Below the pieces are notes generated by a model. The model was not told the origin of the DNA and ran no database searches. It worked only from the letters and a program-made list of their open reading frames with translations. A stretch of DNA of 64,000 bases, taken from NCBI RefSeq assembly GCF_013128195.2, contig NZ_CP053452.2:744001-808000 (forward strand), given 5' to 3'. This stretch comes from Frigoriglobus tundricola. Lineage in GTDB: Bacteria > Planctomycetota > Planctomycetia > Gemmatales > Gemmataceae. The translations under genes and the position numbers were made by a program. This document shows positions 1-9,504 of the stretch, piece by piece (the first letter of the stretch is position 1; the number at the start of each line of letters is the position of its first letter).

Positions 1-1
1 T

Positions 2-2881
2 CTTTACGGGTCCGGGGCCACGAGTTCCGGCCCGGCGACCAGTATCGGAACCTCGTCGACCGCGTCGGGTTCGTCGTCCAGTTCGTCTTCGGCTTCCGGC
101 ACGTCATCGAACGGCTCGACGGGCACCACTTCGACCGGCACGACCGACAACGCGAACGGCCAGGGTACCGGTTCGTCCCTCGGCAGCCCGCTCAGCCTGG
201 CGAGTACGAACAATTCGGGCGCCGCGAGCGGGGCGAGTACGAGCGCATCGGCCACGGGCGGCACGGTCGGCACGAACTCCCTGAGCGGGGGCACGCTCGA
301 CGGCGGCCCCGTGCCGTCGTCCGCGATCGTGCGGCTGCGGGACGTCGCCCGGCTCGAACTCGCCGCCCAGTCGTACACGAACGGGGCCACCTTCGACGGC
401 AAGCCGTCCGTCGGGCTCGCCATCCACCTGCTGCCGGGGGCGAACGCCCTCGACGTGGCCGACCGCGTGAAAGCGAAGATGAAGGACCTGGAGCCGCGGT
501 TCCCGGAGGGCGTGGAGTACAACATCGCGTACGACACCACGCCGTTCATCCGCGAATCGATCAACGACGTGGTCCAGACGCTGTTCGAGGCGGTCGCACT
601 CGTCGCCCTCGTGGTGCTGCTGTTCCTCCAGAACTGGCGGGCCGCGGTCATCCCGCTCATTGCGGTGCCGGTCGCCATCCTGGGCACGTTCGCCGTGATG
701 TTCGCGCTCGGGTTCACCATCAACAACATCTCGCTGTTCGGGCTGGTGCTGGCGATCGGCATCGTGGTGGACGACGCCATCGTGGTGGTGGAGAACGTCG
801 AGCGCTGGCTCGAACAGGGGCTGGAGCCGCGGGAGGCCGCCCACAAGGCGATGGAGGAGGTGACCGGCCCGGTCGTCGCGATCGCGCTCGTGCTGTGCGC
901 GGTGTTCGTCCCCTGCGCGTTCGTGCCCGGCATCACGGGGCAGTTCTACCGCCAGTTCGCGGTGACCATCACCGCGTCCACGGTGTTCTCGGCGTTCAAC
1001 TCGCTCACGCTCAGCCCGGCCCTGGCCGCCATCCTGATGCGGAAGCGCGAGGACAGCCGCGACGTCCTCACCCGCGGGCTCGACCTCGGGCTCGGCTGGT
1101 TCTTCAAGCTGTTCAACTGGGCCTTCGATTGGGGCACCAAGGGGTACACGCGCGTGGTCGGGTGGCTGCTCCGGCTCAGCGTGATCGTCCTCGTGCTGTA
1201 CTGCGGGCTCCTCGCCGCCACCTACTGGGTGTTCATGAAGGCCCCGATCGGGTTCGTGCCGGACCAGGACCAGGGGCGGCTGATCGTGAGCCTCCAGTTG
1301 CCCGACTCGGCCTCGCTCGAGCGGTCCCAGGCGCTCACGGCCCAGGTGGACGCGATCGCCCGGAACACGCCCGGCGTCCACCACACCGTCTCGGCCGCCG
1401 GCATGTCGCTGATCCTGTCCGCCAACAGCTCGAACTTCAGCACCGTGTTCCTCATCCTCGACCCGTTCGAGAAGCGGCAGAGCCCGGACCTCAGCGCGGA
1501 CGCGATCATGGCCCGGCTCCGCAAGGAGCTGGCCGCGAAGGTCCGCGGCGCGGACGTGAAGGTCTTCGGGGCGCCGCCGGTGCCCGGCCTGAGTGTCGCC
1601 AGTGGGTTCAAGGTCATGGTGCAGGACCGCGGCGGGATCGGCCTCGCGGAGTTGCAAAAGCAGACCGACGCCGTGGTGGCCAAGCTCCAGAACAGCCCGG
1701 CGACGGTGGGCGTGAACACGCAGTTCCGCTCGAAGACCCCGGAGCTGTTTCTCGACCTGGACCGGACCAAGGCGCAGGCGCTCGGCGTACCGATCAACGA
1801 CGTGAACTCGACCATGCAGATCTACCTCGGGTCGCTGTACACCACCAACTTCAACGAGTTCGGGCGCCACTGGCAGGTGACGATCCAGGCCGAGGGGAAG
1901 TTCCGGCAGCGCGTGGGCGACGTGAACCAGCTCCAGGTGCGGAACCAGTGGGGCGACATGGTGCCGCTGGGCACGCTCGTCACCCTGCGCGAGATGAACG
2001 GCCCCGTCGCGGTCACGCGGTACAACATGTACTCGGCGGCGGCAGTCACCGGGGTCGTCCCACCGCAGGTCAGCTCCGGGGAAGCGATCGACGCCGTGAA
2101 CGCCGCGGCCGAGCGGACCCTGCCCCGCGCGATGGGCACCGAGTGGACGGAACTGATGTTCCTCCAACTGCGGTCCGGCAACACCGCCATCTACGTGTTC
2201 GCCCTCGCGGTCGTGTTCGTGTTCCTCGCGCTGGCCGCACTGTACGAGAGCTGGGCGCTGCCGCTGGCCGTGATCCTCGTCGTCCCGCTGTGCCTCTTGT
2301 GTTCCGTAGGCGGGGTGCTGATCGCGCACAAGTCGGTGGACGTGTTCGTACAAATCGGGCTGGTGGTGCTGGTCGGTCTGGCGTGCAAAAACGCCATCCT
2401 GATCGTCGAGTTCGCGGAGGTGCAGCACCGCGCGGGGAAGCCGCGGCGCGAGGCCGCCCTGGAGGCGGCGCGGTTGCGGATCCGGCCGATCCTGATGACC
2501 TCGCTCGCGTTCATCCTGGGCGTGGTGCCGCTGGTAGTGGCCTCCGGGGCCGGGGCCGAGATGCGGCAGAGCCTGGGGACCGCGGTGTTCAGCGGGATGC
2601 TCGGTGTGACGATTTTCGGCATCTTCCTCACGCCCGTCTTCTTTGACCTGATCCAGCGGGGGGTGGACGCGAAGCTGTTTTCCGCGGCGATCACTCGGTT
2701 CGCCGGCGCGGGGCTGCTGGGCGCGCTGCTCGGGGTGACGGTGGGCCACATGATCGCCGGTCTGGGCGGGGGCCGCGAGGTCTGGGCGGACGTGATCGGC
2801 GGCGGCGTCGGGACGGTGCTGGCGGTCGTCGTGCCGCCGGGCTGGCGGTGGCTCAAGAAGCAGGTGAAGTGGGACCGGTGA
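2..2881 (+). CDS. RND efflux permease (HAE1 type), 5' end outside window
   Basis: Inner-membrane proton-driven pump subunit of the AcrB/MexB type, working with a periplasmic adaptor and an outer-membrane channel. About 959 residues are visible; the N-terminus lies left of the window. Seen: the paired aspartates of the proton relay (codons at 770-775) within a GIVVDDAIVVVENVERW motif, the late segment LVGLACKNAILIVEFA, and the hydrophobic C-terminal helices. The first ~90 visible residues, before VRLRDVARLEL, are almost only Ser, Thr, Gly, Ala and Asn; normal family members have no such stretch here. A paralogue follows 164 bases downstream. The substrate cannot be told from sequence. Confidence 0.93.
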   Translation, partial: LYGSGATSSGPATSIGTSSTASGSSSSSSSASGTSSNGSTGTTSTGTTDNANGQGTGSSLGSPLSLASTNNSGAASGASTSASATGGTVGTNSLSGGTLDGGPVPSSAIVRLRDVARLELAAQSYTNGATFDGKPSVGLAIHLLPGANALDVADRVKAKMKDLEPRFPEGVEYNIAYDTTPFIRESINDVVQTLFEAVALVALVVLLFLQNWRAAVIPLIAVPVAILGTFAVMFALGFTINNISLFGLVLAIGIVVDDAIVVVENVERWLEQGLEPREAAHKAMEEVTGPVVAIALVLCAVFVPCAFVPGITGQFYRQFAVTITASTVFSAFNSLTLSPALAAILMRKREDSRDVLTRGLDLGLGWFFKLFNWAFDWGTKGYTRVVGWLLRLSVIVLVLYCGLLAATYWVFMKAPIGFVPDQDQGRLIVSLQLPDSASLERSQALTAQVDAIARNTPGVHHTVSAAGMSLILSANSSNFSTVFLILDPFEKRQSPDLSADAIMARLRKELAAKVRGADVKVFGAPPVPGLSVASGFKVMVQDRGGIGLAELQKQTDAVVAKLQNSPATVGVNTQFRSKTPELFLDLDRTKAQALGVPINDVNSTMQIYLGSLYTTNFNEFGRHWQVTIQAEGKFRQRVGDVNQLQVRNQWGDMVPLGTLVTLREMNGPVAVTRYNMYSAAAVTGVVPPQVSSGEAIDAVNAAAERTLPRAMGTEWTELMFLQLRSGNTAIYVFALAVVFVFLALAALYESWALPLAVILVVPLCLLCSVGGVLIAHKSVDVFVQIGLVVLVGLACKNAILIVEFAEVQHRAGKPRREAALEAARLRIRPILMTSLAFILGVVPLVVASGAGAEMRQSLGTAVFSGMLGVTIFGIFLTPVFFDLIQRGVDAKLFSAAITRFAGAGLLGALLGVTVGHMIAGLGGGREVWADVIGGGVGTVLAVVVPPGWRWLKKQVKWDR

Positions 2882-2888
2882 GGAAAAG

Positions 2889-3014
2889 ACCCACCCCCCG
2901 GCCCCCTCCCTGAAGGGAGGGAGGAGTTAAACCTCCGGTGTTCCGTTCGGAGTGTTGGAGGAGGCGGGTCGCGCCGTCACCTCCTCCCTTCAGGGAGGGG
3001 GCCGGGGGGTGGGT
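2889..3014. repeat. Long inverted repeat between the two RND genes
   Basis: Arms of about 34-38 bases at 2889-2926 and 2979-3014 are near-perfect reverse complements, rich in CCCCCGGCCCC/GGGGCCGGGGG, and separated by about 52 bases. Each arm also has its own small palindrome (CTCCCTGAAGGGAG). The pair could fold into a long hairpin between the stop of the first permease and the start of the second. It resembles dispersed G/C-rich repeats of planctomycete genomes; a role in termination or mRNA stability is inference. Confidence 0.7.
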
Positions 3015-3045
3015 TCTTCGGCCTTCGGGCAGGGAGTGATCTCGC

Positions 3046-6000
3046 GTGATTTCGCACTTTTTTATCGACCGGCCGATCTTCGCGTCCGTGCTCTCCATCG
3101 TCATCACGCTGGCCGGCGCGGTGGCGGTGTTCACCCTGCCTATTGCCCAGTACCCCGACGTGACGCCGCCGACGGTGGTGGTCACGGGCGTGTACCCCGG
3201 GGCGAACGCGATCACCGTGCGCGACACCGTGGCCGCTCCGATCGAGGAACAGGTGAGCGGCGTCGAGGGCATGCTCTACATGTCCTCGCAGTGCACCAAC
3301 GACGGCACCTTCACCCTCACCGTCACGTTCAAGCTCGGCACCAACGCGGACATGGCCCAGGTGCTGGTCCAGAACCGGGTGAGTCTGGCCCTCCCGGTGG
3401 TCCCGCTGCTGGTACAGCGGGAAGGGATCATGGTGAAGAAGCAGTCGCCCAACACGCTCATGATCGTCAACCTGGTCTCCAAAAACGGCCGGTACCGCGA
3501 CCTCGAGCTGAGCAACTACGCGACCATCGAGATCCGCGACGAGCTGGGCCGGTTGCCCGGGATCGCTGGCGTCGGATACCTGGGCCAGCGCGACTACAGC
3601 ATCCGCGCGTGGCTCGACCCGCTCAAACTCGCCTCGCTCAACCTCACCGCGGCCGACGTGGTGAATGCCATCGGCGCGCAGAACATCCAGGTCGCCGCCG
3701 GGCAGATCGGCCAGCAGCCGACGCCCAAGGGGCAACAGTTCCAGCTCACCATCAACACCCTCGGCCGGCTCATCCAGCCCGAGCAGTTCGCGGACATTAT
3801 CATCAAGGTCGGCCAGGGCGGCTCGGCGGGCGCGCAAGCGGCGATGTCGAACAGCAGTGGTTCCGGTACGGGCGGCTCCGGATCGGGCGGGGCGAACGGC
3901 TCGGGGCAGACGGGTTCGACCGACCAGAGCGGCACCGCGGCGTCCCCGGCCGGGCAGTCGGCCGCGATCGTCCGCTTGAGGGACGTGGTCTCCCCGCGGC
4001 GCGAGATCGTGGACGCGACCGGGGCCAAGCAGTTCGTCGGCGGCGTCGAACTCGGCGCGCAGCAGTACGACCAGTCGTCCACCCTCGACGGCAAACCGAC
4101 GGTCGCCCTGACCCTCTACGGCCTACCCGGGGCGAACGCCATCGACACCGCGACCGGCGTGTACAAGAAGATGGAGGACCTGAAGAAGCGGTTCCCCGAG
4201 GGCATGGACTACGAGATCGTGTACGACACCACGCCGTTCATCCGCCAGTCGGTGAACGAGGTGTTCAAGACGCTCCGCGACGCGATCATCCTCGTGGCGA
4301 TCGTGGTCCTCGTGTTCCTCCAGTCGTGGCGGGCGGCGCTGATCCCGCTCGTCGCCGTCCCGGTGGCCGTGATCGGCACGTTCGCCGTCATGGCCGCGTT
4401 CAAGTTCTCGCTGAACAACCTCACGCTCTTCGGGCTGGTGCTGGCGATCGGCATCGTGGTGGACGACGCCATCGTCGTGGTGGAGAACGTCGAGCGCTGG
4501 CTGGAGCACGGGCTGGAACCGCGCGACGCCGCCCGGAAGGCGATGGAGGAGGTGACCGGGCCGGTCATCGCGATCGCCCTGGTGCTCACCGCGGTGTTCG
4601 TCCCCTGCGCGTTCATCGGCGGGGTCACCGGCGCGTTCTTCCGCCAGTTCGCGGTCACCATCGCGTTCAGCACGCTGATCTCGGCGTTCAACTCGCTCAC
4701 CCTCAGCCCGGCGCTGTGCGCGCTCCTGCTGCGGCCCAAGACCGCCCCCAAGGACGCCCCGACGCGGGCGCTGGATTTCGCCCTCGGCTGGTTCTTCCGG
4801 CTGTTCAACCGGGCGTTCGGGGCCGGCACCGAGTGGTACGCCCGCGTGGTCGGCTGGGTGCTGCGGCTCACGCTCATCGTTCTCGCCGTGTACGGCGGGC
4901 TGCTGGTCCTCACGTACCACGAGTTCACCAGCACCCCGACCGGGTTCGTCCCCCAGCAGGACAAGGGCTACCTGATCCTCAACGTGCAGCTCCCCGACTC
5001 GGCCTCCGCCGACCGCACGCAGCAGGCGATGGCCCGCATCGAGGCCATCGCCCGGGACACGCCCGGCGTGGACCACACGGTCGGGATCTCCGGCCAGTCC
5101 CTCATCCTGAACGCCAACGCCCCGAACCTGGGGTCGATGTACATCATGCTCAAGCCGTTCGCCCAGCGGACCGGCGCGGACCAGACGGCCGACGCGATCG
5201 GCCGCGCCCTGGAGGAGCAGTGCCAGAAGAAGGTCCGCGGCGCGGAGGTGCGCGCGTTCGGGGCGCCGCCGATCGAGGGCCTGGGCACCACCGGCGGGTT
5301 CAAGATCATGATCGAGGACCGCGGCAACCTGGGGCTGGAGGACCTCCAGCGGCGGAGCGACGAGATCGTGCGGGACGGCAACGCCACGCCCGGGTTCCAG
5401 GGGCTGTTCAGCAGCGCGCGGTTCAACACCCCCTGGGTGTACCTGGACATCGACCGGACGAAGTGCGCGGCGCTGGGCCTGGCGATGGACGACGTGTTCA
5501 ACGCGCTCCAGTACAACCTGGGCTCGTACTACGTGAACAACTTCAACGAGTTCGGCCGGAACTGGCAGGTTAACGTCCAGGCCGACCCGCAGTTCCGGGA
5601 ACGAGTCCGCGAGATCGGCCAGCTCCAGGTGCGGAACAACCAGGGGGCGATGGTGCAGTTGCGCACGGTGATGTCCGTCCGCGACACCAGCGGGCCGGTG
5701 CTGTTGCAGCGGTACAACATGTACACGGCCGCCGCCATCACCGGGACCGTGGCCCCGGGCACGAGCACCGGCGAGATCGTCCCGATGATGAAGGCGATCA
5801 CCGACCGCGACCTGCCGCAGTCGATGGCCGCGGACTGGACGGAGCTGACCTTCCTCCAGAACGAGGCCGGGAACAGCGCGGCTTACGCCTTCGTCCTCGC
5901 GGTGGTGTTCGTGTTCCTGGTGCTGGCGGCCCAGTACGAGAGCTGGAAGCTCCCACTGGCGGTCATCCTCGTGGTCCCCATGTGTCTCCTGTTCGCGGTG

Positions 6001-6537
6001 ATCGGGGTGAACGTGGTGGGCCAGGACATCACCATCTTCACGCAGATCGGCCTGATCGTGCTGGTGGGGCTGGCGTGCAAGAACGCGATTCTGATCGTCG
6101 AGTTCGCGAAGCAGCGGCAGGAAGAAGGGATGTCCGAGCGGGAGGCGGCGGTGGAGGCGAGCCGCCAGCGGTTGCGGCCGATCCTGATGACGAGCTTCGC
6201 GTTCATCCTCGGCGTGGTGCCCCTCGTCATCGCGGAAGGGGCCGGGTTCGAGATGCGGCGGAGCCTGGGGATCGCGGTGTTCAGCGGGATGCTCGGCGTC
6301 ACCCTGTTCGGCATCTTCCTCACGCCCGTGTTCTTCTACGCCATCCAGTCCGTCGGCTGGAGCACCAAGAAACCCGCCCCGCGCAAGCCGCAACCGAACG
6401 CCGACCATCCCGGTCCGGACAACGGCAAGCCGCACTCCGATCCAGTTGACGGAAAGCCGGGCACGCCGTCCCCCTCCCACAGCGACAGCCAACCCAGCAG
6501 CGGGCAACAGGCGCCCGGCGCTCAACCGGCCGGCTGA
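3046..6537 (+). CDS. RND efflux permease (HAE1 type), complete
   Basis: A full RND pump subunit of 1163 residues starting at GTG with the usual N-terminus (ISHFFIDRPIFASVLS). The first helix is followed by the porter-domain signature AQYPDVTPPTVVV, paired aspartates D473/D474 in transmembrane helix 4, and a second half that repeats the fold. Two departures from the family are visible: a Gly/Ser/Ala/Thr-rich insert of about 45 residues (3,830-3,965) in the porter region just before VRLRDVV, and a hydrophilic Pro/Ser/Lys C-terminal tail of about 55 residues after the last helix. It is a tandem paralogue of the upstream pump; adaptor and outer-membrane genes would lie left of the window. Confidence 0.95.
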   Translation: MISHFFIDRPIFASVLSIVITLAGAVAVFTLPIAQYPDVTPPTVVVTGVYPGANAITVRDTVAAPIEEQVSGVEGMLYMSSQCTNDGTFTLTVTFKLGTNADMAQVLVQNRVSLALPVVPLLVQREGIMVKKQSPNTLMIVNLVSKNGRYRDLELSNYATIEIRDELGRLPGIAGVGYLGQRDYSIRAWLDPLKLASLNLTAADVVNAIGAQNIQVAAGQIGQQPTPKGQQFQLTINTLGRLIQPEQFADIIIKVGQGGSAGAQAAMSNSSGSGTGGSGSGGANGSGQTGSTDQSGTAASPAGQSAAIVRLRDVVSPRREIVDATGAKQFVGGVELGAQQYDQSSTLDGKPTVALTLYGLPGANAIDTATGVYKKMEDLKKRFPEGMDYEIVYDTTPFIRQSVNEVFKTLRDAIILVAIVVLVFLQSWRAALIPLVAVPVAVIGTFAVMAAFKFSLNNLTLFGLVLAIGIVVDDAIVVVENVERWLEHGLEPRDAARKAMEEVTGPVIAIALVLTAVFVPCAFIGGVTGAFFRQFAVTIAFSTLISAFNSLTLSPALCALLLRPKTAPKDAPTRALDFALGWFFRLFNRAFGAGTEWYARVVGWVLRLTLIVLAVYGGLLVLTYHEFTSTPTGFVPQQDKGYLILNVQLPDSASADRTQQAMARIEAIARDTPGVDHTVGISGQSLILNANAPNLGSMYIMLKPFAQRTGADQTADAIGRALEEQCQKKVRGAEVRAFGAPPIEGLGTTGGFKIMIEDRGNLGLEDLQRRSDEIVRDGNATPGFQGLFSSARFNTPWVYLDIDRTKCAALGLAMDDVFNALQYNLGSYYVNNFNEFGRNWQVNVQADPQFRERVREIGQLQVRNNQGAMVQLRTVMSVRDTSGPVLLQRYNMYTAAAITGTVAPGTSTGEIVPMMKAITDRDLPQSMAADWTELTFLQNEAGNSAAYAFVLAVVFVFLVLAAQYESWKLPLAVILVVPMCLLFAVIGVNVVGQDITIFTQIGLIVLVGLACKNAILIVEFAKQRQEEGMSEREAAVEASRQRLRPILMTSFAFILGVVPLVIAEGAGFEMRRSLGIAVFSGMLGVTLFGIFLTPVFFYAIQSVGWSTKKPAPRKPQPNADHPGPDNGKPHSDPVDGKPGTPSPSHSDSQPSSGQQAPGAQPAG

Positions 6538-6862
6538 GTTGGCAGTGAATTTCGCTCCGGGGGACTTCTGAAGAAGCACGGGCACTTATTTCCGTGCGGG
6601 CCGGACTAGAGACTTTCTTTTCAATCCGCGACAGAAGCTTTTACCAGTCCGACCGGTTTCACTGGTAATACCTCCAGGGTCCGCACTGGCCAACCAGCTC
6701 CTGGCGACCGTTCTCATGCAACGGAGCGGCAAGATGTGGTCGCGTTCCGTACCGCTGTATCTTGCCACGAGCGCTACGCAGACGGCCCGAACTACCAGCC
6801 CGGCTGAAGTGCCCCGGTCTTCGCTGGCCTGGTGGCCTTGCCCAGAGAGTGCGACACAAATG
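6538..6862. other. Intergenic, no gene seen
   Basis: Between the RND stop and the minus-strand terminator at 6,863. Open frames here are short, have no ribosome-binding site and look like non-coding DNA. I see no repeat or RNA. Confidence 0.5.
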
Positions 6863-6892
6863 AAAAAAGCCGGCACGATTGATCGTGCCGGC
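6863..6892 (-). terminator. Rho-independent terminator, minus strand
   Basis: A perfect 11-bp stem with a 2-base loop (6869-6892) is followed, on the minus strand, by six U (the A-run at 6863-6868). It sits about 55 bases after the stop of the 37-codon gene at 6947-7060. Confidence 0.85.
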
Positions 6893-6946
6893 TCGGTTCG
6901 CGATTCGATTTTCAATCCGCTCGGAAATCATTACCTGCGGTTGCTG

Positions 6947-7060
6947 TCAGTTATGACTGTCGGCCGCCCCAGATCCCGCAACTTCGCTGGCCACATCGTG
7001 GGGGCAGCCGTCGTCGGCGAGGCGGGACAGGTCGTTTCCGTCGGTGTAGTCGGCGTGCAT
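6947..7060 (-). CDS. Small protein, 37 residues, unknown function
   Basis: Begins ATG (7058-7060) preceded at correct spacing by GGAGG, and encodes MHADYTDGNDLSRLADDG followed by a Cys/His pair and an acidic tail. It ends at TGA and is followed by the strong minus-strand terminator at 6863-6892. Ribosome-binding site, start and terminator together make a complete gene although it is too short for most gene finders. It lies about 240 bases downstream of the UbiD-type gene on the same strand and could be co-transcribed with it. No family is recognised. Confidence 0.55.
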   Translation of the reverse strand: MHADYTDGNDLSRLADDGCPHDVASEVAGSGAADSHN

Positions 7061-7303
7061 GTTCAGCCCTCCGTGGATTGTGAGTTCGGGCCGCGTGTCC
7101 TTGCTTGCCCGGTGAAATAGTTATTTGCAACCGCCGTGCCGTTCGCCTTTGACATTTCGATCTCGTGCGCGAGATCGCTCCCCCGCCGCTTTCACTCGCT
7201 TTTTGTCCCAGCACCGTCGGCTGCGTGCCTTGCCGCCAGTTCATATCTTGAGCGCGTTTGAGTGCGAGTCATTCCCAGTGTTCCTCTCGCCCGTTTGAGT
7301 CCT

Positions 7304-9199
7304 TCACTTCTCTATGCCCGCAAGTGGCCCGCCCCGCGCGAACAGGGCATCGACCTTTTTCGTCACCGCCGCATCACATTCCAACGGCGGGGGCATGTGG
7401 GGTTTCAGCCGCGCGTCGATCACCACCGGCCCGCGGCAGCCCCAGTGCTTGTAGTGCGTGGACGCGCCCACGCCGTACACGTCCCGCGCGGGGTCCGAGC
7501 GGGTGAACACCGCCCACAAGAAGTTGTTCAGGGTTCGGGAGAGGAAGTCGCTGTCGTCGCTGACGATGAATAGCGGCAGGCCCTGGAGTGTTGTGTCGTG
7601 CGCTTCGAGGTGCTCAACCAGTCGGATCACGTCCGGCGCGCCCTCGGTTGCCACCTCCGCCCGATAGGTCGGCCCGCGCACCGCCAGGACGCCCGGCAGC
7701 ACCATGCGCGGGTCCGTGAACCCGGCTGGCAACGTCAGTTCCGCTGGTACGGAGGTGCCGAGGGCGCGCCGCTTCGGGCCGGCCGCGGCGATCACCACTT
7801 TCGATCCGGCGTTCAGGCCCATGCCGGCGGAGTAGTCCAGCGTGTCGATCGTCGTTCGGGTCTGAAAGTGCAGGTCCCGTTCCGGGTCGAAGCGTTCCAG
7901 CAGGTGCCGGAGGAACGCGGGGATGTCGTGGATGTCGAGGGCCGGGGCGTCCTCTTTCGCCACGATGAACAGGTACTTCGCCAGGGAGAGCTGTCCCTGA
8001 CCCAGAATCGCGTTCGCCAGCGTGAGTAGCTCCTGCGGCCGCCGCGTGGGGGCATAGGGCGTGTACCGCTCGGAGCCGATGGCGAGGAGCAGCGGGTGGA
8101 CGCCGGCGGCATCGACGGCGTGGACCGCGTGCAGGCCGGGGATGACGGTCGGAATCACCGGGCCGGTCAGTTCGTGGATCAGCTCGCCGAAGGTGGTGTC
8201 CTCCTGCGGCGGGCGGCCCACGACCGTGAACGGCCAGATCGCGCCGGGCCGGTGGTAGACCGCGTCCACGGTCATCACCGGGAAGTCGTGCGTCAAGCTG
8301 TAGTAGCCCAGGTGGTCGCCGAACGGGCCTTCGGGCTTCGTGCGCGTGGGATCGATCCACCCGGAGATCACGAAGTCGGCTTCTGCTGGCATGGGAAGCA
8401 CGCGGTGGGGAGGGGTACCGGTCGGCGCCCACTTCACGCCCGGCTCCCACGGCGTCACCATCCTTAATCTTCTTCCCCCCAGTGCCGCCGCGAACGCCAG
8501 TTCCGGCAGCCCCTCCGGGAGCGGCATCACGGCCGCGACCGCCAGCGCCGGCGGGCCGCCGACGATCACGTTCACGCGCAGCCGCTCGCCGCGGCGCACG
8601 GCCGCGGCGTGGTGCGCGCCGATGCCGCGGTGGATCTGGTAGTGCAGCCCGACCTCGCGATCGGGCTCGTACCGGTTCCCGCCGAACTGGACGCGGTACA
8701 TGCCGATGTTCGACCTCATCCAGCCGGGCGCGTCGGGGTGCTCCGTGTACACCTGCGGGAGCGTCACGAACGGCCCGCCGTCCATCGGCCAACACTTCAA
8801 CTGCGGGAGCCGCGACAGCGTCGTGGTGTGCCGGAGGACCGGTCCCGTGCGGACGAACTTCGGCCGCAGCCGCCAGGCCAGGAGCGGGAGCTTCCAGTAC
8901 CGCCACGGGTGCTTTCGGGCGCGCCCGGGATCGGTCTTCAGTTCCACCAGCTTGCGCACGTCCGCGAGCGCGTCGCGGAACAGAAACTTCGCCCGGTCGA
9001 GGGTGCCGAACAGGTTGGACGCCATCGGGAACGGGGTGCCCGTGACGCGCGTGAACAGGACCGCCGGCCCGCCGGCCCGGTACACGCGGCGGTGCACTTC
9101 GGCCGCCTCCAGGTGCGGGTCGATCTCGTCCGAGATGCGGACCAGTTGCCCGGTCCGTTCGAGGTCGGCGACGGCGGCGGCGAGGGTGCGGTGGCCCAT
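7304..9199 (-). CDS. UbiD family decarboxylase
   Basis: A prenylated-FMN-dependent (de)carboxylase of 631 residues; the family acts in ubiquinone or menaquinone synthesis or on aromatic and unsaturated acids. Seen: the cofactor-binding stretch SNIGMYRVQ (163-171, with the conserved Arg) and the catalytic region PEGPFGDHLGYY (289-300, with the Glu and Asp), followed by the long C-terminal domain. The start at MGHRTLAAAV is chosen because family members begin near here; an in-frame upstream extension would be Arg-rich and run into the divergent kinase. No UbiX partner lies nearby, so the substrate is open. It is divergent from the histidine kinase. Confidence 0.9.
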   Translation of the reverse strand: MGHRTLAAAVADLERTGQLVRISDEIDPHLEAAEVHRRVYRAGGPAVLFTRVTGTPFPMASNLFGTLDRAKFLFRDALADVRKLVELKTDPGRARKHPWRYWKLPLLAWRLRPKFVRTGPVLRHTTTLSRLPQLKCWPMDGGPFVTLPQVYTEHPDAPGWMRSNIGMYRVQFGGNRYEPDREVGLHYQIHRGIGAHHAAAVRRGERLRVNVIVGGPPALAVAAVMPLPEGLPELAFAAALGGRRLRMVTPWEPGVKWAPTGTPPHRVLPMPAEADFVISGWIDPTRTKPEGPFGDHLGYYSLTHDFPVMTVDAVYHRPGAIWPFTVVGRPPQEDTTFGELIHELTGPVIPTVIPGLHAVHAVDAAGVHPLLLAIGSERYTPYAPTRRPQELLTLANAILGQGQLSLAKYLFIVAKEDAPALDIHDIPAFLRHLLERFDPERDLHFQTRTTIDTLDYSAGMGLNAGSKVVIAAAGPKRRALGTSVPAELTLPAGFTDPRMVLPGVLAVRGPTYRAEVATEGAPDVIRLVEHLEAHDTTLQGLPLFIVSDDSDFLSRTLNNFLWAVFTRSDPARDVYGVGASTHYKHWGCRGPVVIDARLKPHMPPPLECDAAVTKKVDALFARGGPLAGIEK

Positions 9200-9504
9200 G
9201 CGGGAGTCGCTTTGAGGTTGGAGTGAACGCGCGCGTCGGGGAAGGAACCGCCTTCGCGGCACGCGACATAACCCGACCGCGTTCGCGCGGGGCGGGGAAA
9301 TTCGGCCCCGCCGAGAACGGGTTCGGCGGCGGGACCGAGTTTCCCTGGCGGACGGGAATTCGTTCTACGGTTTTAAAGGCCCGGCCGTTTGGAACCGCAC
9401 CGAATGGGGCTTATGGTACGGTAGCGCCCGTTATTCGGGCCGCACCCGATGGCCCCGTATTCGAACGCCGGGCGAACGGATTCCCCGCACCAGTTTGGAC
9501 CCCC

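Noticed and set aside
104..2749. Long open frame on the minus strand opposite the first RND gene
   Set aside because: Its Arg/His/Glu/Gly-rich translation is the antisense of a GC-rich gene; the plus-strand RND motifs are unmistakable. The same applies to long antisense frames opposite the second RND gene (4,123-6,585) and the histidine kinase (9,373-13,941).
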